64,000 nt of DNA from Carnegiea gigantea (GCA_029747015.1 JAKOGI010001271.1:63501-127500), one strand, 5' to 3'. Shown: positions 36,472-48,036, counted from the first letter of the stretch. Numbers and translations are program-made. Notes: a model not told the origin generated them from the letters alone.

Positions 36472-38681
36472 TCAATTGATGCCATAATGCACTATCAGTG
36501 TATAAGATAAACTGCTACGTAGCCCATCAGACTGGCTACTATCACCTTGTTCAACCCCCAAATCATAATCTACATCAAATCCTTCCACAGGGGGCAAAGA
36601 GAGAACAGCTTGAGCAAACATGCAATAATCGCTAATAGCAGATACATTAGAAGGATGGGCCTCAACCTTGAGTATGCTAGGCAGCATAGGAGCAGTAAAC
36701 TCCACCTTAACATACCTTTGGTCGAGGTCCTCAGTAGAAATCCAATCAAAATCAAGAGGATCTTGACAAGTCAAAATATCTTCCATGCCAATCTCAGGGA
36801 AAGGGGGAAATTTATCCAATAGAGAAGAATTAGGATAAACCACTTTCTGCTTATATAGCAGAATATAGCATAGCACCCCTGTACTTCAAATATTATACGC
36901 CCCCTTCTTACATCAATATGGCAACTTGCGGCAGCCATAAAGGGCCAACCTAGAATAATTTGGGCATCATCGGTCTCGATCATATCAATTATGATAACGT
37001 CTTCTAATATCTAAATATCTCCTATTTTAACTGGCACATCTTCCAATTTACCTATGGGTTGCATTTCAAAACCGTATGATAACTATAATGAAAAGGGTAT
37101 GGGTTGTAATAGCCGTATGTGAAGCTTATGACACAAAGAGTATGACATTAAACTGATGCTTGCACCTCGATCACATAAGGCTCTCTCAATTTCCATCTTT
37201 CCCACAATATAGGGGATAGAGAAGCTACCAAGGTCAAAAAGCTTAGGTGAAAAAATGGTGAGGATCTCTAAACTTTTATTCTTTATGAATGTGATTGCCT
37301 TGCCACCATCATTTCTTTCCTTACTCTTAATCATAATTATTTCTCTACCCTCTTCAATTTGTATGTCCTCCAGATTAATAAATCATCTACTCCTTTCTTC
37401 AAGGTGACACAATTACAATACTCGCAAGGGTTAGGTTTGGGCTTGCTAGGAAATCTATTAGGGGGTGTAGATAAAAAGCTAGCTTATTGAGCAATTTGGG
37501 CTTCCAATATCTTGTTGTGAGCAGTAAGCACATCAACCTTAGAGGCTAATTGCTTAATATACTCATCCTGCTTTTGTTGCACAATAAGCATACTTTCCAT
37601 TATAGCCTCTAAATTGGACTTTTGGGGTACTCATGGAGGGAAAGGTTGCCTTTGAACACCGAGGGGTGGCCTAGCATTCATTGAGGGCATATTCAGAGGG
37701 TTTGGATTAGACCTATATGAGAAATTCGGATGATTCCTCCAATCTGGATTGTAGGTACTAGAGTAAGGGTCCTTGGCCAGTCTCGGGTTGAAGTTTGAAC
37801 ATAATTGACTTCATTAGAGTCTTGGGAAAAGGGACTCCCAACTTTACAGCTGAAAGTCCATGTTCAATGGAACCACAAATTTCACATAGGGGACGGGCAA
37901 TAGAATTCACAACATTAACATTTCTACGGTCCAAGCTTTGAGTGATAGCATCAACTTTAGCAGAAAGCAAAGTAAGTGCATCAACTTTAAGTTTACCTCC
38001 AACCTATTTGGGTTAGCCTCATTCGATAGACCATTGAAAATTGTTAAGTACCATCTCCTCAATCAAATTATAGGCCTCATCTTCAATTTTATTTATCAAA
38101 GTTCCTTCTGCCGCCACATCAATAGTAGACCTTATAGGTTGGGTCATACCATTATAGAAAGCTTGAATAATCATCCATCGTTGAAGATTATGATGGGGGC
38201 ATAAACGAAGTAGATCCTTAAACCGCTCCCAAGCCTCACAGAGCGTCTCATCATCCCTTTGTGTGAAGCTAGTGATTTGATTCCTCACACTTGCTGTTTT
38301 CCTCAGTGGGAAGAACTTGACGAGGAAAGCTCTAGTAAGCTCATTCCACATAGTAATACATCCCGAAGTCAAAGAATGTAGCCAAGCTCTTACCTTATCC
38401 CTTAGTGAGAAGGGAAATAATCGCAGTCAGATGGCATTGGTGGAGACTCCGTTAAACTTCAACATGATACATACCTCTAAAAAGACTGAAAGGTGTAAGT
38501 TCGGGTCTTCAAAAGTGGCGCCTCCAAACTAGGATTGTTGCATCATGGAAATGAGAGTCGGCTTGAGCTCAAAATTATTTGCTTCAAAGTTAGCATGAGT
38601 GATGCTTAAGGCGATTCCTTGGACTCCAAGGGTAACAAAATTCCTAAGCGTCCTCCTTTTGTCACCTCCTCCTCCCGCCAT
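36472..38681 (-). pseudogene. Gag-protease of E3 (broken)
   Basis: Starts MAGGGGDKRRTLRNFV at 38681. The Gag domain is well kept at 38019-38372: FLVKFFPLRKTASVRNQITS, ETLCEAWERFKDLLRLCPHH and NKIEDEAYNLIEEMVLNN, typical of Athila/Tat. A Cys/His remnant LCEICGSIEHG follows at 37758-37970. Protease at 37083-37334 reads ALCDRGASISLMSYSLCHKL, with D-R-G where D-L-G is usual, then IILGWPFMAAA (36771-36983). A short acidic linker ends at 36472. Stops and frameshifts occur throughout, and no RT motif follows. Confidence 0.82.
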
Positions 38682-38932
38682 ATTTGTTGAAGTTCTTGCT
38701 GTGCGTCTTTGTTTTTCAATCTTTTGCTTCTTCCTCCTTAAGAGGAAAGTCCTCTCGATCTTGGGAATGGGTTCATATAGAAATGGACTTCGTATAAACA
38801 GGGAAGATTCCTGTAAGCAAAATCACCAACACTACCAATACAATCAAACAAGAAAATTAAAAAAAATAAAAGACAAAAAAATGAAATACTTAGTCGCTTC
38901 CGTAAGACTAACTCAATAGTTAATAAATTAGT
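38682..38932 (-). other. 5' leader of E3
   Basis: Between gag ATG and primer site; no gene. Confidence 0.55.
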
Positions 38933-38949
38933 CCCTGACAACGGCGCCA
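38933..38949 (-). other. Primer-binding site of E3
   Basis: Minus strand TGGCGCCGTTGTCAGGG, six bases inside the LTR; the Tat/Athila-type site. Confidence 0.8.
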
Positions 38950-38955
38950 AGGACT

Positions 38956-40212
38956 TGACCACTACTCGCAAGCGTACGGGTGTCGTGGTGTAGATAAAAT
39001 ATCGTCCTCAGGGATCAAAGTAATCTATCGAATCCTTTCTATCAGAAAATGCTGAGCAATTACCTACTCGAGGAATTTTGATTTAATAACTTCTAATCAA
39101 CTGATTCTAAATTCAATCAAGGAGAAACGCGTAGGGATTTATTTAGTTAAGAAAGCTATTGGATCAATATGATTAACATGTGTTTCTCTCTAACTGGATA
39201 ATTTTGAGGAGTTGTAACCTATCTAGAATTTAGTCTATTCTTTCGAAATCGACCAAATTGCCTAAACTAAGCAAAAGTTGTTTTTCCAAATTAATTTGTC
39301 TTAATCTAAGTTCAATATTTTTGATTACTCTCTCGTGCTCCTAACATGCAAATCTCCATTGCGAGTCATCGTTATATTAGGTCTTATCAAGCAGTCTAAC
39401 AATCAAATTTCACCTTGCAGTTCTTCATTCAATTGTTTCAAGGATACAAGCAAAATCTGGCCAAAATCCACTCACAATATGATAATCACTTGATAAAATG
39501 AAATCAAACTAATCATGAAACAAAAGCACAACTCTATTAAACATAACATGATCCAACCACACTTCTATTAATGAACAAATCCCTAGATAAGATAAACTAC
39601 TCACTCATGATTAAAAATTAAGAAAAACTAACCGATGATTCAGCGAAATCTGAAAGGGAAAGGCTTGACAATGACAGCTTTTAACAAAGTCTTCAATTCG
39701 CCAACAAAACTGAACTCCTCACTCAAGATTTCTCACTTGCACAAAAATCAAACTAAAATCCTAACTGGAAAAAAATTAAAATTTTGGAAAGGAAAATGAC
39801 TATCTATGATATGCTTCTCCTCTTTACTACTACTGAGGGACGTGTTTGTAAAGAAAAATACGAGCATTTTCGGCCATACAATCGAAGGAAAACGAAGAGG
39901 CCACAGTTACCAGCATACCATGGTCCATGACAGGCACCACGGGCAAACCGTGGTCTTGGCTGAAACCAAACTTTTTGCTCTTCTCTTGCTCCACGGGCGT
40001 AACATCTCATGGGCATCTGTGTGGGGTCAAAATACACTCAAATTAGGGTCAAATGCTGGATCAAAATGCTCCAAATTCCTGTGAAACACAGAAAAGAACC
40101 ATAGCTAAGCGTAAAATGAGAATAAGAGTATAAATGGTAACTTAAAGAACATAATTCTCCTAAAAATATAGCAAACTAACCCTAAAATGATATACACCAT
40201 AAGCACTTATCA
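38956..40212 (-). repeat. 5' LTR of E3
   Basis: Starts tgaccactactcgcaagcg and ends ataagcacttatca; collinear with 26925-28174. GC-rich block at about 39912-39962 (accatggtcc..ggcaccacgggc). Confidence 0.88.
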
Positions 40213-40730
40213 CAATGTCTAACCATCATCCTTTTTTGTTGTCGATGGACATATTGTGATCTACTAACCATACATATATACAACAAGAATATAAAAAAAT
40301 GTCAATTATCTTCCTAAAATGAGGATGCATCTTATGATAAGAAGTGTATAGTGTTCATTTACATATGCTGGATGTGTATAAAAATGATAAAAAAGCAAAG
40401 ACTTTAATCTGGATGAGGCTTGTATCAAAATTACAAAAACAAAGTCATGGAACTTGGTCCCAGTGAGGCTCAAACTCGCAACCTTCGGCTCATAAGACCA
40501 ACGCTCTAACCAACTGAGCTACGGGACCTAGTTGCTTAATATATACACATAGCAAACAAAAACATCATCCTGTATGTTATAGCGTACCTATATGTGATCA
40601 TCAATAGGTCATAAGATCTTCACATGGAAAATATGATAACAAACTTCTTTCTAAATAAGAAAATGTTACATCGAGATAGCATGATTACATTTCATTAGGG
40701 GCCTTGCATCTATTTCATCTTCAATAAATT
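40213..40730. repeat. tRNA-bearing tandem array, middle segment
   Basis: Continues the monomer cut by E3 (tctaaccatcatcc), includes the best-preserved tRNA-like copy, then a new monomer start at about 40593 that breaks off at ataaatt, where an LTR fragment begins. Confidence 0.88.
40455..40528 (-). tRNA. tRNA-like gene, best-preserved array copy
   Basis: 74 nt on the minus strand. Acceptor GGTCCCG pairs with TGGGACC (last pair G-U), discriminator A. Box A TAGCTCAGTTGG is perfect. Anticodon stem TTGGT/GCCGA, loop C-U-UAU-G-A, so the formal anticodon is UAU (Ile), though G37 is unusual for it. T arm GCGAG/CTCAC has one mismatch. A T-run (gtttttg) follows about 20 nt downstream. It may be a decayed tRNA gene or a tRNA-derived repeat; activity not shown. 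Confidence 0.6.
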
Positions 40731-41628
40731 CGTCAATCATTTTAGTTATCTGGCCACTACGAAGGCAACAAATTAATTTTTTGCTACTTTTATTCAATCA
40801 AAATTTAGCAGATTCAAATGAACCAAGATTCAACATATAAAACTAAATAAAACAAATGCAACAAAATACCTCTCTGTCCAAATGGTTTAGTAGGGGTTGC
40901 ACTCAAACTTCCAGCCTCTCAAAATAGAGAATTAGGGAAGGCTAAACCGATTTCATGACCCTAATCGAGCTCTGTTAATGTTGAATATTAAAAAGCAATA
41001 AGGTCCATAATCTGGACGTAGGATTGAACTAGGGCACATCACAAGAAACTGAAACAGGTGAAACAAGGGAGGGTACGCAGATTCGAGTAAGTGCAGGTGA
41101 CGGAGGAAAGAAGTTGGGAAGCTCTTGGGCCAAAGGAAAGAGAAAGAACGTGCCCGAATTAAGGGAGAGAAAAGAAGGAGGTGAGAGGCTAGGGTGTGCA
41201 ATTAGGCCTTTGGGCCAAACCGAGCGGATAAGAGCAAGCCCATGTGCAAGGGGAGGGGCAGGGAAACCAGAGATCATGTGTTGTGATGTGAGGGTAAGGC
41301 CTAGGCGCTGAAATTGGGTTGCAGTGGCGAATGGGCCAAGCAAAAGGATCAGGCCTATTCTAGTGAGAAAGAGAAAAGAACAAAGGGAAGGTGGGATAAA
41401 CGACTGGGCTGCCTGGCCTACTTTTCTTCTCTCATTTGTTCCGCTTTCCTTTTACTTGATCCATTAGGTTTTGATTCAAGGCTTTTTCCATCAACTTTAT
41501 TCACCCTTCAAATTTCCCAAATTCCCATAAAATAAGATAAATACAATTAAATTCCTAATTTAACAATTATTTATGAACAAAATAAGATATAAAAAGGGTA
41601 TAAAAATGTAAGAGTTTCAGGTTGAAGA
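40731..41628 (-). repeat. Truncated E4-type LTR within the array
   Basis: Matches the E4 right LTR from about 25230 to its end (gtcaa.cattttag, aaggcaacaaatta, gcactcaaacttcca) and lacks the first 220 bases. The left junction is at shared ataaatt. The right end (gttgaaga) is followed by atatgtgatta, the same junction as at 26265. Confidence 0.8.
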
Positions 41629-41712
41629 ATATGTGATTATATTTATGAACAAAATAAGATATAAAAAGGGTATAAAAATGTAAGAGTTTCAGGTTGAAGA
41701 ATATGTGATTAT
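41569..41712. repeat. 72-bp tandem duplication across an LTR/array junction
   Basis: 41569-41640 is repeated exactly at 41641-41712. The unit contains the last 60 bases of the LTR plus atatgtgattat from the array. Confidence 0.95.
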
Positions 41713-42108
41713 CAATAGGTCACCATTACACAGATCTTCACATAGAAAATATGGTTTGCTTTCGAAAAAGGAAATGTTACATCGAGTTAGCATGATTACA
41801 TTTTATCAGGGGTTTTCCATATATTTTATCTTTGATGAATTGGTACATATGATGGTGAGAAAAAAAATGCCTAATCATCATGATTTTTGTTTGTCAATCA
41901 GCTAATTGTCGTCTACTTGTTTTAAATATCTACCAAACAACAATATAACAAAACGTAGATCATTTTCTTCAAATGAGGATGCAATATTATGATAACAAGT
42001 TCTATTGTTCATTTATATACGTTGGATATGTATAAAAATCAGAAAAAAGTACAGAAATTAATTGCGGCGAGGCTCATTTAAAAATTGCACTAAAACATTC
42101 ATAAAACT

Positions 42109-42181
42109 TGTCCCAGTGAGGATTGAACTCAAGACTTTTGGATCATAAGACCAACGTTATAATCAATCGAGCTACAAGATC
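42109..42181 (-). pseudogene. tRNA-like sequence, array copy 2
   Basis: Degenerate: minus strand box A region agctcgattgat, box B gagttcaatcc; acceptor ends (gatcttg / gggaca) pair poorly. Confidence 0.5.
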
Positions 42182-42658
42182 AATGTGCTTAATATAGACA
42201 CATAGCAAATCAAGACATCATGCTAGTTATTATAGTGTACATGTGTATGATTATCAACAGGTCACTTTTGCACAGAACTTCGCACAGAAAATATGGTGAC
42301 TGATTGCTTGCCAAATAAGCACATGTGACATCACGATAACATTGTTACATTTTGCTAGGGGTCTCCCATCTATGCTCTCTTTGTTAAATTAGTACATACG
42401 ATTGCGAGAATAAATGTCTAATCATCATCCTTTTTTGTTGTCGACCAACTAATTGTGATCTACTAACTATACATATTTACAACAAAAATATAAGAAAATG
42501 TAGATTATTTTCCCAAAATGAGGAGGAAGTCTTATGATAAGAATGTGTATTATTCATTTATGTGCGTTGGATGTGTATAAAAATGATAAAAAACCATAGA
42601 CATTAATGTGGATGAGGTTTGCATAAAAATTACAAAAACAAAAACAAATCATGAAACT

Positions 42659-42732
42659 TGGTCCGAGTAAGGCTAGCACTCACGACCTTCGGCTCATAAG
42701 ACCAACACTCTAACCAACTCAACTATGGGACC
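42659..42732 (-). pseudogene. tRNA-like sequence, array copy 3
   Basis: 74 nt; anticodon arm ttggtcttatgagcc kept, box A altered (tagttgagttgg), box B broken (gtgctagcc). Confidence 0.55.
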
Positions 42733-43203
42733 TGCATGCTTAATATAGACGCCTAGCAAGTAAAAACATCATCCTAGATATTATAGCGTACTTATATGTG
42801 ATTATCAACAGGTGACCTTTGAAGAGATTTTCACAAGGAAAACATCATGATAGATTGCTTACCAAATCAGAACATGTTACATCGAGATAGCATGATCACA
42901 TTCCGTTAGGAGCCTGCCATCTATTTCATCTTCCATAAATATGATGGCGAGAATAAATATCTAATCATCATTCTTTTTTATTGCCAATGAACTGACTGTG
43001 TTCTACTAACAATGCATATGCATACATATCAACAAAAAAAACAGAAAATGTGGATTATTTTCCTAAAATGACGATGCAGTATTATGATAAGAAGTATGCA
43101 TTGTTCGTCTATGTACCTTGGACCTGTATAAAAGTCATTAAAAAGTGTAGACATTAATCTTGATGGGGCTTGTATAAAACTTACAACAAAAAAATATAGA
43201 CCT

Positions 43204-43277
43204 TGGTCCCGACAAGGCTCGAACTCATGACCTGAGGCTCATAAGACTAATGCTCTAACCAACTGAGTTACGAGACC
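43204..43277 (-). tRNA. tRNA-like sequence, array copy 4
   Basis: 74 nt; acceptor GGTCTCG with CGGGACC, box B GTTCGAGCC perfect, box A slightly altered (taactcagttgg). Anticodon loop cTTATga. A7 T-run about 19 nt downstream on the minus strand. Possibly still foldable. Confidence 0.5.
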
Positions 43278-43730
43278 CACATTTGTGATGCAGACACATA
43301 GCAAATCAAAACATCATTTTAAATGTTATAGCATACTCATATATGATTATCAACAGGTAACTTTTGAAGAGGTCTTCGCATGGAAAATATTATGACAGAT
43401 TGCTTTCTAAATAAGAATATGTTACATCGAGATAGCATGATTACACTTCGTTAGGGGTCTGCCATCTATGTCATCTTCGAAAATTTAGTGCATGCAATGG
43501 TGAGAATAAATGTGTAATCATCATCCCTTTTTTATTGTCAATCAACTAATTGTGATCTACTAACCATGCATATACATTCATATATCAGAAAATGTAGATT
43601 ATTTTTTTCAACTGAGAATGTAGTCTTATGATAAGGAGTGTCTATTTCTCATTTATGCACTTTAGATGTGTATAAAAATCATAAAAAAGCATAGACATTA
43701 ATCTCAATGAGGCCTGTATAAAAATTACAA

Positions 43731-43902
43731 AATAAATATCATAGAACTTGGTCCCGATGAGGCTTAAACTTACAGGCTTCAGCTCATGAGACCAATGGTC
43801 TAACCAACTGAGCCATAATAAATATCATAGAACTTGGTCCCGATGAGGCTTAAACTTACAGGCTTCAGCTCATGAGACCAATGGTCTAACCAACTGAGCC
43901 AT
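43731..43902. repeat. Exact 86-bp tandem duplication containing a tRNA-like block
   Basis: 43731-43816 equals 43817-43902. It copies the A-run and tRNA-like block but ends inside the acceptor, so the left copy lacks its 5' acceptor strand and the right one is whole. Exactness means it is recent relative to the rest of the array. Confidence 0.95.
43749..43816 (-). pseudogene. tRNA-like sequence, array copy 5a (truncated)
   Basis: Left half of the 86-bp duplication; lacks the first acceptor bases. The anticodon loop is cTCATga, i.e. CAU. Confidence 0.55.
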
Positions 43903-43908
43903 GGGATC
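43835..43908 (-). pseudogene. tRNA-like sequence, array copy 5b
   Basis: Complete length; anticodon loop CAU (Met-like) instead of UAU. Box A ggctcagttgg good; box B (gtaagtttaagcc) poor. Confidence 0.55.
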
Positions 43909-44389
43909 CACATTATTAATACAAACACATAACAAATCAAAGCATCATCCTAGGCATCATAGTGCATTTATATGTGATTATCAACCGGTCATCTTTGAAG
44001 AGATCTTCACATGGAAATTATGGTGACAAATTGCATTCCAAATAAGAACATGTTACATCGAGATAGCATGATAACATTCCATTAGGGGTTTGTCATCGAT
44101 TTTATCTTCGATAAATTAGTACATATGATGGCAACAATAAATGTCTAATCATCATCCTTTTTTGTTGTTCATCAACGGATTGTGATCTGCTAACGATGCA
44201 TATACATACACACACACAACAAAAATATCAGAAAATTTAGATTAGTCTCCTCAAATAAGGATGCATTGTTATGATAACAAGTGCCTATTATTCATTTATG
44301 TACCTTGGATGTGTATAAAAATTATAAAATAGCATAGACATCAATCTCAATGAGGCTTGTATAAAAATTACAATACAAAAATCATAGAA

Positions 44390-44461
44390 TTCGATGCCAA
44401 CGAGGCTCAAAGTTGTGACCTTTTAATCATAAGACTAGCACTCTAACCAACTACGGGGCCC
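44390..44461 (-). pseudogene. tRNA-like sequence, array copy 6
   Basis: Lost part of the D arm (the gagcta equivalent is deleted); acceptor reads gggccccg / tggcatc. Confidence 0.45.
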
Positions 44462-44936
44462 ACATACTTAATACATTACACAGCAAATGAAAACATCATC
44501 CTAGATATCATAATGTACTTGTATGTGACTATCAACAGGTCACCTTTAAAAGGATCTTCACATGGAAAATATAGTGGTAGATTGATCTCTTAATCAGAAC
44601 ATGTTCCATCGAGATAATATGATTACATTCTGTTAGGGGTCTGCCATCTATTTATCTTTGATAAATTAGTACATCTGACGGCGAGAGTAAATGTCTAACA
44701 TCATTCTTTTTTGTTGTCGATCAACTGATTGTGATCTACTAACCATGCATAAGCACACATATGAACAACAAAAATATCAGAAATTGTTGATTATTTTCCT
44801 CAAATGAGGATGCAATCTTATGATAAGAAGTGCCTATTGTTCAACAATGTTCCTTGGATGTGCGCAAAAGTCATAAAAGCATAGACATTAAGCTCGGTGA
44901 GGCTGGTAGAAAATTGCAATGAAAAATCATAGAATT

Positions 44937-45010
44937 TGGCCCCAATGAAGCTCAAACTCACAACCTTCGTCTCATAAGACCAACCTCTAACCAACTAAGC
45001 TACAGGAGCC
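44937..45010 (-). pseudogene. tRNA-like sequence, array copy 7
   Basis: Box A tagcttagttgg, anticodon region ggtcttatgagac, box B gagtttgagct; acceptor mismatched (ggctcctg / ggggcca). One base is missing after the D arm. Confidence 0.5.
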
Positions 45011-45489
45011 ACATTCTTAATACAGACAGATGGCAAATGATAACATCACCTTAAATATTTTAGCGTACTTATATGTGATTCTTAGCATGTCACCTTTGAA
45101 GAGCTCCTCACATGGAAAATATGGCGACAGATTGCTTTCTAAATAAGAACATGTTATATCGAGATAGCATGCTTACACTTCGTTAGGGTTCCGCGACCAA
45201 TTTTATCTTCGATAAATTAGTACATGCGATGACGATAATAAATGTCTAATCATCATTTTTTGTTGTTATCAATCAATTGATTGTGATCTACTAGCCACGC
45301 ATATACATACACATACAACAAAAATATTAGAAAATGTTGATTATTTTCGTCAAATGAGGGTGCAACCTTATGATAAAAAGTGTCTATTGTATATTTGTGT
45401 AACTTGTATGTGTGTAAAAATTATAAAAAAGCATAGAAATTAATCTCGATGATGCCTGTATAAAAATTACAATAAAAAAACATAGAACT

Positions 45490-45563
45490 TGGTCCCAGCG
45501 AGGCTCAAACTCGTGACCTTCGGCACGTAAAACCAACGCTCTAACTAACTAAGCTACAGGACC
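45490..45563 (-). tRNA. tRNA-like sequence, array copy 8
   Basis: 74 nt; acceptor GGTCCTG/TGGGACC, T arm cgag/ctcg paired. Box A altered (tagcttagttag). Anticodon loop tTTACgt, giving UAC (Val) formally. T7 run about 14 nt downstream. Confidence 0.5.
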
Positions 45564-46055
45564 CACATTCCTAATACAGACACATGGCAAAAACTAACAT
45601 CACATTGAATATTATAGTGTACTTATATGTGATTATCAACATGTCACTTCTGAAGAGCTCTTCACATGGAAAATATGGTGGCTGATTACTTTCTAAATGA
45701 GAACATGTTGCATCGAGATAACATGATTATAGTTCATTAGGGTTCTGCCATCTATTTTATCTTTGATAAATTAGTACATGCGACGGCCACAATAAATGTC
45801 TAATCATCATCCTTTTTTATTGTCGATCAACTGCCTGTGATCTACTAACCATGCATATACGTACGTACATATATACAACAAAAATATCAGAAAACAAATA
45901 TTATTTTTCTCAAATGAGGATGGAATCTTATGATAAGAATTGTCTATTTTTTATCTATGTACCTGGGATGTGTGCAAAAATTGTAAAAAAACATAGACAT
46001 TAATCTCAATGAGGCTTGTATAAAAGTTACAATTAAAAAAAAAAAATCATAAAAC

Positions 46056-46113
46056 TTGGCCTAGGCGAGACTTGAACTTGCAACCTTCCACTGATATGGC
46101 CAACAATCTAACC
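46056..46113 (-). pseudogene. tRNA-like sequence, array copy 9 (truncated by recombination)
   Basis: The T arm and anticodon arm remain; at ctaacca the sequence jumps to another part of the monomer (tgcatatacgtacg). This gives a unit of only about 247 bp. Confidence 0.6.
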
Positions 46114-46302
46114 ATGCATATACGTACGTATATACAACAAAAATATCAGAAAAGAAAGATTATTTTTCTCAAATGAGGATGCAAGCTTATGATAAGAATT
46201 GTCTATTGTTTATTTATGCACTGTGCCAAAATTGTAAAAAAACATAGACATTAATCTCGTTGAGGCTTGTATAAAAGTTACAATTAAAAAAATCGTGGAA
46301 CT

Positions 46303-46376
46303 TGGCCCATGCGAGACTCGAACTTGCAACCTTCCACCGATATGGCCAACAATCTAACCAACATAGCTACGGGACC
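46303..46376 (-). pseudogene. tRNA-like sequence, array copy 10
   Basis: Box B GTTCGAGTC good; box A broken (tagctatgttgg). The anticodon arm shares the unusual ccatatcggtgg with copy 9, so these two are sister copies. Confidence 0.5.
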
Positions 46377-46842
46377 CACATTCTTAACACAAACACATAG
46401 CAAATCAAGACTTCATCCTTGTAATTGTAGCGTACTTATATCTGATTATCAACATGCCACTGTTGCGTAGATCTTCAAATTTAACACATGGTGAGTGATT
46501 GATTGCTAAATAAGGACAGGTGACACCAAAATAGCATGATTACATTTCGTTATGAGTCTTGCATTTGTTTTATCTTTGTTAAATTAGTACCAACTATGGC
46601 GAGAACAAATGTCCAATAATCATCCTTTTTGGTTGTCGATCAAATGATTGCGATCTACTAATCATGCATATACATGCATATATGCTACAAAACTACTAAA
46701 AAAGGAATATTATTTTCCTCAACAAATGTAGTGTTTTGATAAGAAGTGTCTATTCCTTAGATGTGCATAAGAATCATAAAAAAGAAGAGACATTAATCTT
46801 GATCAGGCTTGTATAAAAATTACCATTAAAAAACATAAAACT

Positions 46843-46916
46843 TGCTCCTAATGAGGCTCAAACTTGTGACCTTCAGCTTATAAAAATAGTGCTCTAATCA
46901 ACTAAGCTACAGGACC
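46843..46916 (-). pseudogene. tRNA-like sequence, array copy 11
   Basis: Acceptor ggtcctg / aggagca, box A tagcttagttga, anticodon region ctatttttataag; poor folding. Confidence 0.45.
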
Positions 46917-47401
46917 CACAACTTAATGCAGACACATAGCAAATGAAAACATCATCCTAGATATTGTAGCGTGCTTATATGTGATTATCAACTGGTCACT
47001 TTTGAGGAGATCCTCACATGGAAAATGTGCTGACAGATTGGTTTGTAAATAAGAACATGCTACATCGAGATAGCATAATTACATTTTGTCATGGGTCTGC
47101 TATCTATTTTATCTTCGATAAATTAGTACATACGACGGCGAGAATAAATGTCTGATCATCATTCTTTTTTATTGTCGATCAAATGATTATGATCCACTAA
47201 TCATGCATGAAAATACATATACAATAAAAATATCAAAAAATTTAGATTATTATCCTTAAATGAGGGTGCAGTCTTGCGATAAGAGCTGTCTATTGTTCAT
47301 CCATGTACCTTGGATGTCTATAAAAATCATAAAAAAAAACATAGGCGTCAATTCGATGAGGCTTGTATGAAAATTACAATAAAAAAAAAAATCATAGAAT
47401 T

Positions 47402-47475
47402 TGGTCCCAGCACGGCTCAAACTCGCGACCTTCGGCTCAAAAGACCAACGCTCTAACCAATAGAGCTATGGGACC
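47402..47475 (-). tRNA. tRNA-like sequence, array copy 12
   Basis: 74 nt; acceptor GGTCCCA/TGGGACC, box A TAGCTCTATTGG, anticodon loop cTTTTga (formally UUU, Lys), box B GAGTTTGAGCC. A T-run of at least 10 begins about 12 nt after the discriminator, in the normal place for a Pol III terminator. Among the best preserved. Confidence 0.52.
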
Positions 47476-47962
47476 CACATCCATATTACAGACACATAGC
47501 AAATCAGAATATCATTTAGAATATTATAGCGTACTTATATGTGATTATCAACAGGTCAACTTTGAAGAGATCTCCATATGGAAATTATGGTGACAGATTG
47601 CTTTCTAAATAAAAACATGTTACATCGAGGTAACATGATTACACTTGATTAGGGGTCTGCCATCTATTTTATCATCGAGAAATTAGTACATGTGATGGCG
47701 AGAATAAATGTCTAATCATCATCTTTTTATTTTTGGGGTCAATCAACTAATTGTGGTCTACTAACCATGCATATACATACATATATGCAACAAAAATATC
47801 TGAAAATGTAGATTATTTTTCTCAAGTGAGGATGCAGTCTTCTGATAAGAACTGTCTATTGTTTGTTTATGTGCCTTGGATGTGTTTAAAAATCATGAAA
47901 AAGCATAGACATTAATCACGATGAGGCTTGTATAAAAATTACAGTAAAAAAAGCATAGAACT

Positions 47963-48036
47963 TGGTCTCGACGAGGCTTGAACTTGCAACTGTTAGCTCA
48001 TAAGGCCAACTCTCTAGCCAATTGAGCTACGAAATC
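47963..48036 (-). pseudogene. tRNA-like sequence, array copy 13
   Basis: Box A tagctcaattgg good, box B GTTCAAGCC; acceptor mutated (gatttcg / cgagacc). Confidence 0.5.

Larger units (their letters stand above)
26925..40212 (-). mobile_element. E3: non-autonomous Athila-like LTR retrotransposon with nested solo LTRs
   Basis: LTRs at 26925-28174 and 38956-40212; primer site at 38933-38949; polypurine tract at 28175-28194. Flanks are aaatg (left) and caatg (right), a 5-bp duplication with one mismatch. The array monomer continues exactly across it (aataaatg | tctaaccatc). It keeps gag-protease and a downstream Athila-type ORF; I find no RT, RNase H or integrase. About 4.9 kb of its length is solo LTR B with solo LTR A inside. 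Confidence 0.87.
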
